64,000 nucleotides of DNA, taken from positions 27,528 through 91,527 of the forward strand of contig NZ_SCWF01000008.1 of assembly GCF_004359575.1 (NCBI RefSeq), given 5' to 3'. The first letter of the stretch is position 1; every line of letters starts with the position of its first letter. Shown here piece by piece: positions 19,800-34,413 of this stretch. The stretch is from Macrococcus bovicus. Lineage in GTDB: Bacteria > Bacillota > Bacilli > Staphylococcales > Staphylococcaceae. The notes beneath the pieces are model-generated. The model worked only from the letters and a program-made list of their open reading frames with translations. It ran no database searches and was not told where the DNA came from. The position numbers and the translations under genes are program-made.

Positions 19800-20252
19800 A
19801 TGAAAGTTGCAATTGCAAGTGACCATGGTGGCTATCAGCACAAAGAAGCCATCAAGAACCATCTTGATGAATTAGGGATTGGATATAAGGATTTTGGTAC
19901 TCATTCACCGGATTCTGTTGATTATCCGGATTATGCACGTCCGGTCAGTGAAGCAGTGACGTCTGGTGAATATGACAGAGGGATTCTGATCTGTGGCACA
20001 GGTATCGGGATGTCTATCGCAGCGAACAAAGTGAAAGGTATCCGCTGTGCACTTGTACATGATGTCTTCACAGCACAAGTCACGAGACAGCATAATGACT
20101 CAAATGTGCTCGCAATGGGCCAGCGCGTCATCGGGGAAGGGCTTGCACTTTTAATCGTTGAGACATGGCTGAAAGGTGAGTTTGAAGGCGGACGTCATCA
20201 GGCAAGAATCGATAAGATTAAAGTACTGGAAGATGCTTATGACAGACATTAA
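19800..20252 (+). CDS. rpiB: Ribose-5-phosphate isomerase B
   Basis: A 150-residue RpiB/LacAB-family sugar isomerase interconverting ribose-5-phosphate and ribulose-5-phosphate. Family features are [18 protein letters not shown] at the start, the catalytic Cys in [17 protein letters not shown], and the His of VHDVFTA. AAGGGAGG precedes the ATG. The 3' end overlaps the next gene by 14 bases. Confidence 0.93.
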   Translation: MKVAIASDHGGYQHKEAIKNHLDELGIGYKDFGTHSPDSVDYPDYARPVSEAVTSGEYDRGILICGTGIGMSIAANKVKGIRCALVHDVFTAQVTRQHNDSNVLAMGQRVIGEGLALLIVETWLKGEFEGGRHQARIDKIKVLEDAYDRH

Positions 20253-20769
20253 AACATTGCTTGCGGAACTGGCAGCGATTGACTTCTTCAAAGAAGGCGA
20301 GGTCTGCGTCATCGGCTGTTCCACGTCAGAAGTCATCGGCGAGAAAATCGGTACCCATAGTTCGGATGAAGTTGCAGAGGCTTTCTTTGAGGCGTTCATG
20401 GCGGTTGCTGAGAGAACAGGTGTCCACTTCGTCTTTCAGGGCTGCGAGCATATCAACCGGGCGCTCACTATGGAGAAGGGACTGGCTGACAAGCTGGGGC
20501 TGCAGACTGTAACAGTAGTGCCTGTCAGAAAAGCGGGCGGCAGTATGAGTGCATACGCATATCGCCATTTCACAGAACCTGTCGTCGTTGAACATATTCA
20601 GGCGGATTGCGGTATTGATATCGGCCAGACTTTAATCGGTATGCATATCAAGCATGTGCAGATTCCAGTGCGGGTCAAAACCCAAAAAGTCGGCGAGGCA
20701 GTGGTGACGATCGCCACTCATCGTCCGAAGCTGATTGGCGGTCCAAGAGCACAGTATGAATTAAACTAA
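20239..20769 (+). CDS. ywlG: UPF0340 (TIGR01440) family protein
   Basis: A 176-residue conserved protein of unknown function, matching YwlG and its staphylococcal homologue in length and sequence ([45 protein letters not shown] stretch). The start at 20239 is chosen because staphylococcal homologues begin at the equivalent residue; a longer frame from GTG 20176 would lie wholly inside rpiB. It sits between rpiB and glyA as in Bacillus. Confidence 0.87.
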   Translation: MTDIKTLLAELAAIDFFKEGEVCVIGCSTSEVIGEKIGTHSSDEVAEAFFEAFMAVAERTGVHFVFQGCEHINRALTMEKGLADKLGLQTVTVVPVRKAGGSMSAYAYRHFTEPVVVEHIQADCGIDIGQTLIGMHIKHVQIPVRVKTQKVGEAVVTIATHRPKLIGGPRAQYELN

Positions 20770-20781
20770 GGGGGATTCATC

Positions 20782-22011
20782 ATGATCAAGAAACAGGATG
20801 CAGAGCTTTATCAGGCAATTGAAAAAGAACGAGCAAGGCAGAACAGCAACATCGAGTTGATCGCATCGGAGAACTTTGTATCTGAAGCGGTGATGGAAGC
20901 ACAAGGTTCTGTGCTGACTAACAAATATGCTGAAGGCTATCCGGGAAAACGCTATTACGGCGGCTGTGAATTCGTGGATATCGCAGAAAATCTGGCGAGA
21001 GACCGTGCTAAGGCGTTGTTTGGAGCAGATCATGTGAATGTTCAACCGCATTCAGGTTCTCAGGCCAATATGGCGGTTTACCGTGTGGCACTGGAAGCAG
21101 GGGATACAGTGCTGGGCATGGATCTCTCTCATGGCGGTCACTTGACACATGGCTCTAAAGTCAATTTCAGCGGTATCGATTACAAGTTCGTTGCTTATGA
21201 AGTGGCTAAGGAAACAGAAATGATCGATTACGATGAAGTACATCGACTGGCACAGGAACATCGGCCAAAACTGATTGTAGCAGGCGCATCTTCATACTCA
21301 CGTCAAATTGATTTTGCCCGCTTCAAGGAAATCGCTGATGAAGTCGGTGCCAAGCTGATGGTAGATATGGCGCACATAGCGGGTCTTGTCGCAGTTGGCC
21401 TTCATCCAAGTCCGGTGCCGCATGCTGATTTTGTGACGACAACCACCCATAAGACGCTCCGCGGACCGCGTGGCGGGATGATTCTCTGCAAAGAAGAATA
21501 TGCCAAAGCGATCGATAAAGCGATCTTCCCGGGCATTCAAGGCGGACCGCTCATGCACGTCATCGCTGCTAAGGCCGTTGCATTCGGTGAAGCCCTGCAG
21601 CCTGAGTTTAAGGAATATCAGGAACAGGTCCTGAAAAACGCTGCTGCTCTAAGCGAAGCTTTAACAGAAAAAGGGCTGCGTATCGTCTCAGGCGGTACTG
21701 ATAATCATGTATTTGCAGTAGATGTCACGACTTTCAATCTGACAGGAAAAATCGCTGAAAAGGCACTTGATGAAGTCGGTATCACCACAAATAAAAATAC
21801 GATTCCTTTTGATGAGAACAGCCCATTTGTGACAAGCGGTATTCGTATCGGCACTCCCGCAGTGACGACACGCGGCTTCAAAGAAGAGGAAATGAAAGAA
21901 ATTGCAGAGATTATCGCAGATGTTCTGCATAATCATGAAGATGAGGAAACACTGGAACGAGCGAAAGAACGTGTCAGCACACTCGTTGCAAGATTCCCTT
22001 TATATCAATAA
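20782..22011 (+). CDS. glyA: Serine hydroxymethyltransferase
   Basis: A 409-residue PLP enzyme that converts serine and tetrahydrofolate to glycine and methylene-THF, the main one-carbon source. PLP-binding Lys224 lies in [15 protein letters not shown]. The [14 protein letters not shown]-terminal motif and the [13 protein letters not shown] motif near the C-terminus are complete. AAGGGGG precedes the ATG. Confidence 0.97.
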   Translation: MIKKQDAELYQAIEKERARQNSNIELIASENFVSEAVMEAQGSVLTNKYAEGYPGKRYYGGCEFVDIAENLARDRAKALFGADHVNVQPHSGSQANMAVYRVALEAGDTVLGMDLSHGGHLTHGSKVNFSGIDYKFVAYEVAKETEMIDYDEVHRLAQEHRPKLIVAGASSYSRQIDFARFKEIADEVGAKLMVDMAHIAGLVAVGLHPSPVPHADFVTTTTHKTLRGPRGGMILCKEEYAKAIDKAIFPGIQGGPLMHVIAAKAVAFGEALQPEFKEYQEQVLKNAAALSEALTEKGLRIVSGGTDNHVFAVDVTTFNLTGKIAEKALDEVGITTNKNTIPFDENSPFVTSGIRIGTPAVTTRGFKEEEMKEIAEIIADVLHNHEDEETLERAKERVSTLVARFPLYQ

Positions 22012-22026
22012 AAGAGAGGTGCAGTA

Positions 22027-22656
22027 ATGGGCAAAGTACATGTATTTGACCACCCATTGATCCAACACAAATTAAGTTATATTCGCGATGAGCAAACAGG
22101 TACAAAGGAATTCCGAGAGCTTGTCGATGAAGTGGGTATGCTGATGGCTTATGAAGTCACACGTGACCTTGAACTGCAGGATGTCGAGATTCAGACACCT
22201 GTCACTCAGATGACAGCTAAGCGTTTAGCAGGCAAGAAGATTGCAGTCGTTCCTATCCTGAGAGCAGGACTGGGTATGACTGATGGCGTGCTGAAATTGA
22301 TTCCGGCGGCACGTGTCGGACATATCGGCCTCTACCGCGACCCGGAGACACTGAAACCGGTTGAGTATTTTGCGAAATTACCGCAAGACATAGAAGAACG
22401 TGATTTCATTGTCGTCGATCCGATGCTCGCAACAGGCGGCTCTGCTATTGAAGCGATCAACTCACTTAAAAAGCGTGGCGCACTCAAAATCCGTTTTATG
22501 TGCTTAATTGCAGCGCCGGAAGGTGTAGAATTATTAAAAGAAGCGCATCCTGACGTTGATATCTATATTGCCGGCCTCGATGAGAAGCTGAATGATCATG
22601 GATATATCGTGCCGGGACTTGGCGATGCAGGCGACCGTTTATTCGGTACAAAATAA
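22027..22656 (+). CDS. upp: Uracil phosphoribosyltransferase
   Basis: A 209-residue salvage enzyme making UMP from uracil and PRPP. The PRPP-binding segment [16 protein letters not shown] lies near 136-151, and the uracil-binding [12 protein letters not shown] near the end. It follows glyA by 15 bases with AGAGAGGTG upstream, so it is probably co-transcribed. Confidence 0.96.
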   Translation: MGKVHVFDHPLIQHKLSYIRDEQTGTKEFRELVDEVGMLMAYEVTRDLELQDVEIQTPVTQMTAKRLAGKKIAVVPILRAGLGMTDGVLKLIPAARVGHIGLYRDPETLKPVEYFAKLPQDIEERDFIVVDPMLATGGSAIEAINSLKKRGALKIRFMCLIAAPEGVELLKEAHPDVDIYIAGLDEKLNDHGYIVPGLGDAGDRLFGTK

Positions 22657-22671
22657 GGAGAGAAGACAAAC

Positions 22672-23811
22672 ATGAAGAAGATTATGACCGTATTTGGGAC
22701 GAGGCCGGAAGCTATCAAGATGGCACCTCTCGTTTTACAGTTGAAGAAAGAAGAAGGACTGGAGCCGATTGTTGTTGTGACGGCGCAGCATAGAGAAATG
22801 CTTGATCAGGTGCTGGAAATCTTTGATATCACACCTGACTATGATCTTAACATCATGAAGGCAGGTCAGACACTGACGGAAGTGACGGGCCGTGTACTGA
22901 CAGGCCTTGAAGGCGTCATTAAAGAAGCGAAGCCGGATATGATTCTTGTTCACGGTGATACGACGACGACGTTTGCAGGTGGACTTGCGGCCTTCTATAA
23001 TGAAGTCGCTATCGGCCATGTAGAGGCAGGTCTTCGAACATTCAATAAATATTCTCCGTTTCCGGAAGAAATGAACAGACAGATGACAGGGGTTCTGGCG
23101 GACCTGCATTTTGCGCCGACAGATGAAGCAGCTGAAAATCTGCGCCGTGAGAATAAACCGGATGATGCTATTGTTGTAACAGGCAATACAGCAATTGATG
23201 CATTATCCACCACTGTCCAGGATGATTACCACAGCGAAATCATCGATGCATATGCCGATAAGAAAATCATTCTGCTGACAGCTCATCGTCGTGAAAATAT
23301 TGGTGAGCCGATGCATAATATCTTCAAAGCCATCAAGCGGATCATCGATGAACATGAAGATGTGACAGTTGTCTACCCGATGCATAAAAATCCAAAAGTA
23401 CGTGAAATCGCTGCGCAGTATCTGGCTGATCATGAGCGCATCAAGCTGATTGAACCGCTCGATGTAATTGATTTCCATAACTTTGCGGCGAGAAGTCATT
23501 TCATTCTGACAGATTCAGGCGGTGTACAGGAAGAAGCACCGTCGCTCGGCAAACCGGTCATCGTCCTTCGTGACACAACAGAACGTCCGGAAGGTGTCAA
23601 GGCAGGGACACTTAAGCTGGCAGGTATTGAAGAGGAAGACATCTACCGCTTAACGAAAGAACTGCTGACAGACGACTCAGTCTATAATGCGATGAGTCAG
23701 GCCAGCAATCCATACGGTGATGGTCACACTTCTGAAAGAATCTGTGCGCATATTAAACATTATTTCGGCTTGACAGAGGAGAAGCCAGCGCCATTCAAGG
23801 TTATAGATTAA
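22672..23811 (+). CDS. mnaA: UDP-N-acetylglucosamine 2-epimerase
   Basis: A 379-residue non-hydrolysing epimerase interconverting UDP-GlcNAc and UDP-ManNAc, the precursor for teichoic-acid linkage units or capsule. Features: MKKIMTVFGTRPEAIKMAPL at the start, HVEAGLRTF near 120, LLTAHRRENIG near 202-212 and LTDSGGVQEEAP near 280-291. The position between upp and the atp operon is that of the wall-teichoic-acid epimerase in Bacillus and staphylococci. Confidence 0.94.
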   Translation: MKKIMTVFGTRPEAIKMAPLVLQLKKEEGLEPIVVVTAQHREMLDQVLEIFDITPDYDLNIMKAGQTLTEVTGRVLTGLEGVIKEAKPDMILVHGDTTTTFAGGLAAFYNEVAIGHVEAGLRTFNKYSPFPEEMNRQMTGVLADLHFAPTDEAAENLRRENKPDDAIVVTGNTAIDALSTTVQDDYHSEIIDAYADKKIILLTAHRRENIGEPMHNIFKAIKRIIDEHEDVTVVYPMHKNPKVREIAAQYLADHERIKLIEPLDVIDFHNFAARSHFILTDSGGVQEEAPSLGKPVIVLRDTTERPEGVKAGTLKLAGIEEEDIYRLTKELLTDDSVYNAMSQASNPYGDGHTSERICAHIKHYFGLTEEKPAPFKVID

Positions 23812-23911
23812 TAAAAAGAGACAGCAGCGGTAATGCGAAAATAAAACGATTAAATGTGTCCGAAATGTGAACATTGTGTTAAACTTTATTTTCTGAGTTT
23901 TTGGCATGGCA

Positions 23912-23940
23912 TTGACACACATTTAGGGCTATATTATCAT
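23912..23940 (+). promoter_or_regulatory. Probable promoter of the atp operon
   Basis: TTGACA (23912-23917), 17 bases, then TATCAT (23935-23940), about 50 bases before atpI. A perfect -35 box with a weaker -10 box. No other good candidate is seen in the 178-base gap after mnaA. Confidence 0.65.
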
Positions 23941-23989
23941 AAACCTTGGAATGTAACGGTTTTCATTGCGTTCGAAGGAGACATATTTT

Positions 23990-24343
23990 ATGTCAAGTTT
24001 CAAAATCTTTTTTAAGCGTTATCTGCAGTTTTTTCTCTATCTAATCCTCGTGCTTCTTGTCATCTATTTTTTTACAGGAAGTAGTTTCGCGTTAGGATTA
24101 ATCATCGGTACGGTTGCTTCAGCAATCAGTGCTTTTGTATGGCATCACTATCTGTATCGCGCGATCAATAGTGAGTCGCTGTACATCTCTAGCGGTATGG
24201 GCATTCGTTTTCTCATTGCAACAATGGCCTGCCTCTTCTGGGTGAGATTTCCTGAAGCGATCAGCATCTACGGCATCGCGCTTGGCCTCACTTTAACGTA
24301 TGTTATGATTCTCATACATACATTTATCAGTCTGAAACAATAA
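23990..24343 (+). CDS. atpI: ATP synthase accessory protein I
   Basis: A 117-residue membrane protein with four predicted helices (about 10-28, 33-55, 68-88 and 92-112). It lies first in the atp operon; AtpI helps c-ring assembly and possibly magnesium supply. AAGGAG precedes ATG 23990. The in-frame TTG at 23966 would place the ribosome binding site inside the gene, so it was not used. Confidence 0.85.
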   Translation: MSSFKIFFKRYLQFFLYLILVLLVIYFFTGSSFALGLIIGTVASAISAFVWHHYLYRAINSESLYISSGMGIRFLIATMACLFWVRFPEAISIYGIALGLTLTYVMILIHTFISLKQ

Positions 24344-24346
24344 TAA

Positions 24347-25090
<744 letters not shown>

Positions 25091-25095
25091 TATAA

Positions 25096-25347
<252 letters not shown>

Positions 25348-25368
25348 TTATAATCTATAACTCGTTAA

Positions 25369-25391
25369 GGCGAAGTCTTTATGATTTCGCC
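25369..25391 (+). other. Hairpin between atpE and atpF
   Basis: A 6-bp GC-rich stem GGCGAA/TTCGCC with an 11-base loop lies in the 85-base gap between atpE and atpF. It has no T tract, so it is not an intrinsic terminator. It may protect the atpE mRNA or reduce downstream expression. Confidence 0.5.
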
Positions 25392-25432
25392 ATTCATTTA
25401 TGACTTTAACTGTGATGAAAGGAGCGTTAATA

Positions 25433-25951
25433 TTGAATTTCTTTATTTTAGGAGCAACTGAACATGCTGGCGGCGTTGAATGGGGAACTGTCTTCGCAAC
25501 ACTTCTGACATTCATCATTTTACTCGCACTGTTACGCAAATTCGCATGGGGTCCGCTGAAAAATATCATGGATGAGCGTCAGCAGGCGATTAATTCTGAT
25601 ATCGACAACGCAGCGGCTCAGAACGAAGAAGCAAGACGTTATGCTGAAGAAAATAGAGCTTTACTTACACGTACCCAAGGAGAAGTACAATCAATCCTTG
25701 AAAACGCAAAAGTACAGGCAAAGCGTGAGCATGAAGAGGTTCTTCATACTGCGAATGCAAGAGCCAACAAATTATTAGAAGATGCACAAGCTGAAATCGA
25801 GAACGAAAAGAAACGTGCAATTGCGGACATCAATGACCGTGTTGCAGAACTTTCTGTTCTGATTGCATCTAAAGTCATCAACAAAGAAATCAATGAACAG
25901 GATCAAAAACAACTTGTGAGCCAGTTTATTCAAGAGGCAGGCGATAAATAA
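25433..25951 (+). CDS. atpF: ATP synthase subunit b
   Basis: A 172-residue peripheral stalk subunit: a short N-terminus, one transmembrane helix at about 13-33 and a long charged coiled coil. The start is taken as TTG 25433 because AAAGGAG lies eight bases upstream and the resulting length equals that of staphylococcal AtpF. The upstream in-frame ATG codons at 25400 and 25415 precede or overlap this site. The stop overlaps the atpH start by one base. Confidence 0.92.
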   Translation: MNFFILGATEHAGGVEWGTVFATLLTFIILLALLRKFAWGPLKNIMDERQQAINSDIDNAAAQNEEARRYAEENRALLTRTQGEVQSILENAKVQAKREHEEVLHTANARANKLLEDAQAEIENEKKRAIADINDRVAELSVLIASKVINKEINEQDQKQLVSQFIQEAGDK

Positions 25952-26481
25952 TGGTTATCGCGAAGAAATATGCCGAAAGTCTATTCGAAGTCGGTCACGA
26001 GCAAGGGGTAGCGGACAGCATCAAGAAAGATCTGGACACTTTAAAGACAGTCGTATCAGCAGACCAGTCTTTCCATCGTTTCGCTGAAGACCCACAAGTA
26101 TCCAAACAATCTCGCATCGAATTTGTCGAAAAGACGTTCAAAGGCGTCGATCAGCCGCTGATGAATTTACTTAAAATTCTGGCTGAACGTAAACACCTGG
26201 AACTGATTCCGGCAATCAGTGCAGAATATGAGCATTTTTATAACGAAGCGAATGAACAGCAATATATGAAAGTAGAATCTGTCTATGCGCTCTCTGATGA
26301 AGAGATCAATGACATCGGCAAAGCTTTCATCAAGCGTACAGGCTATAAAAGATTACTGATTGAAAATATCATCAACACTGATTTGATTGGCGGTATCAGA
26401 GCGACAATCGGCACAACAGTTTATGATGGTTCAGTTCAGAATAGTCTTAAAGAAATCTCAAAAGCAGTTCAACAACATTAA
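25951..26481 (+). CDS. atpH: ATP synthase subunit delta
   Basis: A 176-residue F1-stalk connector. The N-terminal helical bundle (VIAKKYAESLFEVGHEQG) and the conserved C-terminal LIGGIRATIGTTVYDGSV are present. Its ATG shares one base with the atpF stop codon, giving tight coupling. Confidence 0.94.
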   Translation: MVIAKKYAESLFEVGHEQGVADSIKKDLDTLKTVVSADQSFHRFAEDPQVSKQSRIEFVEKTFKGVDQPLMNLLKILAERKHLELIPAISAEYEHFYNEANEQQYMKVESVYALSDEEINDIGKAFIKRTGYKRLLIENIINTDLIGGIRATIGTTVYDGSVQNSLKEISKAVQQH

Positions 26482-26500
26482 TCATTAAGGAGTGACATAG

Positions 26501-28009
<1,509 letters not shown>

Positions 28010-28031
28010 TCAGAGAATGATAAGTAAATAA

Positions 28032-28904
<873 letters not shown>

Positions 28905-28910
28905 TTTTAG

Positions 28911-30335
<1,425 letters not shown>

Positions 30336-30352
30336 CTTAGGAGGAATGAGAT

Positions 30353-30760
30353 ATGAACACGTTAGCGTTAAATATTGTTACTCCTAATGGTTCAGTTTAT
30401 TCTACTGAGCAGGCTGAACTTGTCGTACTACAGACTGAAGGCGGCGAGATGGGGATTATGGCCGGACATATTCCGACTGTTGCGCCGCTTAAAATCGGTG
30501 CAGTACGTGTGACGGTTGATAAAAAAGTACATTATATCGCTGTAACGGAAGGTTTCGCTGAAATCCGTGCGACAGGTGTAACAGTACTTGTACAGGCTGC
30601 TGAGCAATCAGATGCTATCAACGTTGAGCGTGCGCAGCAATCTTTAAGACGTGCACAGGAACGTCTGGAGCAGGACAAAAAAGAAGGCGTGGACTATCAC
30701 CGCGCTGAGCATGCTCTTCATCGTGCCCTTAATCGTTTGGATGTAGCCAAATATCGTTAA
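30353..30760 (+). CDS. atpC: ATP synthase subunit epsilon
   Basis: A 135-residue rotor subunit with the N-terminal beta sandwich (LNIVTPNGSVYSTEQAELVV) and a C-terminal two-helix tail that can inhibit ATP hydrolysis. It is the last gene before a strong terminator. Confidence 0.96.
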   Translation: MNTLALNIVTPNGSVYSTEQAELVVLQTEGGEMGIMAGHIPTVAPLKIGAVRVTVDKKVHYIAVTEGFAEIRATGVTVLVQAAEQSDAINVERAQQSLRRAQERLEQDKKEGVDYHRAEHALHRALNRLDVAKYR

Positions 30761-30765
30761 AACCT

Positions 30766-30800
30766 AAAAAGACTTAGTGAGAACTAAGTCTTTTTTTAGT
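30766..30800 (+). terminator. atp operon terminator
   Basis: A 13-bp stem (AAAAAGACTTAGT with ACTAAGTCTTTTT, loop GAGA) ends in a T tract right behind atpC. Confidence 0.9.
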
Positions 30801-30813
30801 TGAGGAGGAGAAT

Positions 30814-31038
30814 ATGGATACTGGAATCTATGCAATCATTCATCTGATACTTCACGTCGTGTTTACATGTCTGTCTTTTTGGGCACTTAAATCATTGAGA
30901 ACAGAACAATGGTTTAAGGCGAATCATACCCAACAGATTCAGTTACTGCTGATTTTTATGAGCTTTGCGCTCGGTAAATTAGTCAGTGACTTTATCATGG
31001 ATATCATCTATCTGTCACAGCAGATGACCTGGATGTAA
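30814..31038 (+). CDS. DUF1146 membrane protein (YwzB-like)
   Basis: A 74-residue protein with two predicted membrane helices (about 5-24 and 43-66). It belongs to the DUF1146 group that in Bacillales lies between the atp operon and murA. GAGGAGGAG precedes the ATG. The function is unknown. Confidence 0.82.
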   Translation: MDTGIYAIIHLILHVVFTCLSFWALKSLRTEQWFKANHTQQIQLLLIFMSFALGKLVSDFIMDIIYLSQQMTWM

Positions 31039-31119
31039 CGGCCGACAATTAAACTTACTGTTCCATGTATATTTTTGATATAGTAGAGGTTATAGAAGTA
31101 GAGTGGTGGAGGAAAAACG

Positions 31120-32397
31120 ATGGATATGATTTTAGTAAAGGGCGGCAACCGTCTAGCAGGAACAGTTAAAGTAGAAGGCGCGAAGAATGCAGTGTTACCT
31201 ATTTTAACGGCATCTATATTAGCGGATCAGGGTGTAAGTACTTTTACCAATGTACCGCAGTTATCAGATGTTGATACCATCAGTCATGTACTTGATGGTT
31301 TGAATGTCAGCGTGAAGCAGGTAGCGGCCGATACATATGAAGTAGATGCAACGTCAGAGCTTAAGTCGACGGCGAGTTATGAATATGTCAGTAAAATGAG
31401 AGCGAGTATCTTAGTGATGGGGCCTCTTCTTGCCAGATTGGGTCACGCACGGGTGGCTCAGCCAGGAGGCTGTGCTATCGGGTCACGTCCTATCGAACAG
31501 CATTTAAAAGGGTTATCCGCATTAGGCGCAGTGATTGAACAGGAAAATGGTTATTTAGTCGGCCGGGTGGATGGCCGTCTGCAGGGGGCTAATATTTATC
31601 TTGATTTCCCGAGTGTCGGCGCGACACAGAATATTGTGATGGCAGCTACACTTGCTGAAGGAACTACAGTGATTGCCAATGTCGCAAGAGAACCTGAAAT
31701 TGTTGACCTCGTCGAATATTTAAATGCGATGGGTGCACGCATTACAGGTGCAGGTACAGATACATTGATCATTGAAGGCGTCGAACGTTTAACTGGCGCC
31801 GCGCATACGATTGTGCCGGATCGTATAGAAGCAGGGACTTATATGATTGCAGCAGCGATTACGCGCGGTGATGTCGTGGTGGAAGGAGCCCGTACGGAAC
31901 ACATGACCTCTCTGATCTCCAAACTGCAGGAGATGGGCGTTACAATCTCTGAAGAAGAACAGGGTCTGCGAGTGACGGTTAACCAGCCTCTTAAAGGCGT
32001 TGAAGTTAAAACAATGCCGCATCCAGGATTCCCGACTGATATGCAGGCCCAGATGACCGCACTGATGATGACAGCAGAGACGGAGAGCCGCATGACTGAA
32101 ACAGTATTCGAAAATCGTTTCATGCATATCGATGAATTCATGAAGATGAACGGCAACACTAGAGTCAGTGACCGCACTGCTTTTATACGGCAAAGTGAGC
32201 TGCACGGTGCATCGGTAAAATCAACGGATTTACGAGCAGCTGCTGCATTGATTCTTGCCGGACTGGTCGCAGAAGGTTATACGCGTGTGACTGAGCTGAA
32301 GCACCTTGACCGTGGGTACGTTAACTTCCACGGTAAACTTAAGCAGCTGGGGGCAGATATTGAACGTACGGCAGAAGATAAAGTAGAGGTGAGGTAG
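31120..32397 (+). CDS. murA: UDP-GlcNAc 1-carboxyvinyltransferase 1
   Basis: A 425-residue paralogue of MurZ with the standard active-site loop [15 protein letters not shown]; the PEP-binding cysteine is Cys118. The [21 protein letters not shown] start and FPTDMQAQ near 305-312 match staphylococcal MurA. The presence of two MurA enzymes is usual for low-GC Gram-positives. It is followed after four bases by the epuA-like gene and then fabZ. Confidence 0.96.
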   Translation: MDMILVKGGNRLAGTVKVEGAKNAVLPILTASILADQGVSTFTNVPQLSDVDTISHVLDGLNVSVKQVAADTYEVDATSELKSTASYEYVSKMRASILVMGPLLARLGHARVAQPGGCAIGSRPIEQHLKGLSALGAVIEQENGYLVGRVDGRLQGANIYLDFPSVGATQNIVMAATLAEGTTVIANVAREPEIVDLVEYLNAMGARITGAGTDTLIIEGVERLTGAAHTIVPDRIEAGTYMIAAAITRGDVVVEGARTEHMTSLISKLQEMGVTISEEEQGLRVTVNQPLKGVEVKTMPHPGFPTDMQAQMTALMMTAETESRMTETVFENRFMHIDEFMKMNGNTRVSDRTAFIRQSELHGASVKSTDLRAAAALILAGLVAEGYTRVTELKHLDRGYVNFHGKLKQLGADIERTAEDKVEVR

Positions 32398-32401
32398 AAA
32401 A

Positions 32402-32599
32402 ATGGCTAATTATTCAGGTAATGAAGTTGTTCACCGCAAAATACCGATGTTTATGACGATTATGATTATACTCGCACTGGCACTTATTCTGTTTTTAACC
32501 GGCCTGATGATGGGCTACGGCGTTCTTCATTCACCATTCGGCATCTTTAATCCGAATACATGGACACATATTTTTGAACTGACAGGGAGCTTGAATTAG
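32402..32599 (+). CDS. EpuA-type small membrane protein
   Basis: A 65-residue protein with one strong transmembrane helix (about 16-39). It matches the EpuA family that many annotations label as a DNA-directed RNA polymerase beta subunit-like protein. The consistent place between murA and fabZ suggests an envelope-linked role, but it is unproven. Its TAG stop abuts the fabZ ATG. Confidence 0.72.
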   Translation: MANYSGNEVVHRKIPMFMTIMIILALALILFLTGLMMGYGVLHSPFGIFNPNTWTHIFELTGSLN

Positions 32600-33043
32600 A
32601 TGGAAACTATTCTGACTTTTGATGAAATCAAAAAAATTATTCCGCATCGTTATCCATTTTTGCTGATTGACCGTGTTGTTGAACTGGAAGAAGGTAAACG
32701 TTGTGTAGGGATGAAACAAGTAAGTGGGAATGAGCCTTTCTTTCAAGGACATTTCCCGGACTATGCTGTAATGCCTGGCGTTCTCATTGTTGAGGCACTC
32801 GCGCAAGTAGGTGCAGTTGCGATGCTTGACATGGAGGCGAACAAAGGGAAGATCGCTTTGTTTGCGGGCATTGATAAATGCCGCTTTAAGAAACAGGTGA
32901 CACCTGGAGACACGCTGAGATTAGAGGTAGAGATCTCTAAGATTAAAGGGCCCATCGGAAAAGGAACGGCGACCGCAACAGTGGACGGCGCAGTCGCTTG
33001 CAGCTGTGAAATTACATTTGCATTAACGGATGCTCAAGAATAA
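32600..33043 (+). CDS. fabZ: 3-hydroxyacyl-ACP dehydratase
   Basis: A 147-residue hot-dog-fold enzyme of fatty acid elongation that removes water from 3-hydroxyacyl-ACP. Catalytic His51 is in [14 protein letters not shown] and Glu65 in [11 protein letters not shown]. It starts directly after the stop of the upstream small gene. Confidence 0.97.
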   Translation: METILTFDEIKKIIPHRYPFLLIDRVVELEEGKRCVGMKQVSGNEPFFQGHFPDYAVMPGVLIVEALAQVGAVAMLDMEANKGKIALFAGIDKCRFKKQVTPGDTLRLEVEISKIKGPIGKGTATATVDGAVACSCEITFALTDAQE

Positions 33044-33047
33044 GCGC

Positions 33048-33082
33048 AACCCCCTATCACACAGTGTGGTAGGGGGTTTCTT
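33048..33082 (+). terminator. fabZ terminator
   Basis: A 14-bp stem (AACCCCCTATCACA with its partner, one G-U pair, loop CAG) is followed by a T-rich run. Very stable. Confidence 0.88.
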
Positions 33083-33101
33083 TCGGATGAAACGGCTAAA
33101 T

Positions 33102-33132
33102 AAAGTCCCGCAAAAGTAGTTTGCGGGACTTT
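33102..33132 (-). terminator. ywpF terminator
   Basis: A 13-bp perfect stem (AAAGTCCCGCAAA with TTTGCGGGACTTT, loop AGTAG) lies just behind the minus-strand ywpF stop. Read on the minus strand it is followed by a short T-rich run (ATTTAGCC). Confidence 0.75.
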
Positions 33133-33134
33133 GC

Positions 33135-33563
33135 TTAGTCTTTTTCTCTTAAAATCGGTTTAGAGACCATCATGCGATTAAAGGTGCTGATCAGTTCATC
33201 ACCTGTCAGTTTATCTTCAACAAGTTGTTCGAGCAACTGTTCTGCGTAAGCCTGCCTTGGTGTATAAATATGACATTCAAAAATAACTGAAATCTTATCA
33301 TTTAATTCTTTGATGTTTTTGATAGTGGCTTCAAATAGAGCGGGATCATTGGAGGCGCGTGTAATGACCACTCTTGTATCCAGGACAGTCTGATTTTCTT
33401 GATAAGCCTCCATGGTTTCTTTATGTATGCGGTCAATCAGAATTTCCAGCAACCACCCTGTGCCACTGTTCTCTTTATTAATGATGACTCCATCATGTAC
33501 AGTGAACTCATGGGTGGTCTCATTTTCTACGATCTGAAACCTGAGTGCTTTAAATGTTTTCAT
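33135..33563 (-). CDS. ywpF: YwpF-like family protein
   Basis: A 142-residue protein of the YwpF-like family, which in Bacillus lies next to ssbB. No catalytic motif is evident; it is soluble with mixed alpha/beta character (TGWLLEILIDRIHKE, VIFECHIYTPRQAYAEQLLE). AGGAGGA precedes the ATG and a good promoter lies upstream. The function is unknown. It is divergent from the ssb gene. Confidence 0.8.
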   Translation of the reverse strand: MKTFKALRFQIVENETTHEFTVHDGVIINKENSGTGWLLEILIDRIHKETMEAYQENQTVLDTRVVITRASNDPALFEATIKNIKELNDKISVIFECHIYTPRQAYAEQLLEQLVEDKLTGDELISTFNRMMVSKPILREKD

Positions 33564-33584
33564 GGATTGATCCTCCTTTCACCC

Positions 33585-33613
33585 ATTATATAGTTTGCTT
33601 GACTGTAATTCAA
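33585..33613 (-). promoter_or_regulatory. Sigma-A promoter of ywpF
   Basis: On the minus strand TTGAAT (33608-33613), a 17-base spacer and TATAAT (33585-33590) lie just upstream of the ywpF ribosome binding site. Confidence 0.75.
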
Positions 33614-33775
33614 AAAGTTATCAATTTTCCTGAAATGTCAGAAATAAGTCGTAGTTTTTCATCAAATACAAGTAATTTATCAGAAACTGCATAACTACAG
33701 CCGCTGAATAATAAAAACAGTGATTTTTCAATTTATTTCGGTCAGGTTATAGTGGGGATAGAAAGGAGGTGACAC

Positions 33776-34384
33776 ATGATCAATAAAGTCGTACTTGTCG
33801 GACGCCTGGCGAATGCACCGAAATCGAATCAGCAATCTAATAAAAATAGTGTACAGTGTGTAACATTTCCGCTTGCTATTGAACGAGGATATAAACCTCG
33901 CGATGAGCAGGCTCAGACCGTGGATTTCCTCCACTGCAAAGCTTTCAACAGAACAGCAGCGAATATTTTGCAGTATTGTCGTAAAGGCTCAACGGTTTGT
34001 GTGACAGGCCAGATTCACAGCAATCGTTATCAGAAACCAGGAGAAGAGAAACCTCAGTATTTCACGGAGATTCTTATTGAGAGCATCAAGTTTCTACCGA
34101 ACTTCGGTGCTATCAAAACAGGTGATATACTGCCTCAGACACCTGATGAAATCTGGAGTGAGCTATCAGATGCTGAAAAAACACATGCGATTTTGCTCGC
34201 GAAAGAAACATCAGTCAAGCAGATGATTGCTGAACAGAATACAACGCCGATAAAAACTGAACCTGTCAAGGTCATCACTGATGATGAAAGTCATGAGTTA
34301 CTGCAATCATTAGATACACTCACAAATGAGACTTCACAGGAAAATGCGGAAGATGATCCGAAGGAAGCAGCCGTTCTCTCATAA
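33776..34384 (+). CDS. Single-stranded DNA-binding protein, SsbB-like
   Basis: A 202-residue protein with an N-terminal OB fold (MINKVVLVGRLANAP, DFLHCKAFNRTAANILQYCRKG, about 1-105) and an acidic, low-complexity C-terminal half. It ends in AAVLS and lacks the DDDIPF-type tip by which the main SSB recruits replication proteins. Together with the neighbour ywpF this points to the second, SsbB/competence-type SSB rather than the replicative one. AAAGGAGGTG precedes the ATG. The replicative ssb gene (between rpsF and rpsR) is not in this window. Confidence 0.88.
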   Translation: MINKVVLVGRLANAPKSNQQSNKNSVQCVTFPLAIERGYKPRDEQAQTVDFLHCKAFNRTAANILQYCRKGSTVCVTGQIHSNRYQKPGEEKPQYFTEILIESIKFLPNFGAIKTGDILPQTPDEIWSELSDAEKTHAILLAKETSVKQMIAEQNTTPIKTEPVKVITDDESHELLQSLDTLTNETSQENAEDDPKEAAVLS

Positions 34385-34413
34385 GTAACTTTCTTACTCA
34401 CACCCACCCCACT

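Noticed and set aside
20176..20238. GTG 20176 as the start of the UPF0340 gene
   Set aside because: The extension lies entirely inside rpiB in another frame and is absent from staphylococcal homologues.
31120..32397. Second MurA as a possible assembly duplication of murZ
   Set aside because: The two proteins differ throughout, including the active-site loop (GGCAIG versus GGCPLG), and two paralogues are normal in this group.
33613..33740. AAAA...TTTT blocks upstream of the SsbB-like gene as a ComK box
   Set aside because: The spacing between the A and T runs (6-8 bases) does not fit AAAA-N5-TTTT, and the region is simply A/T-rich.
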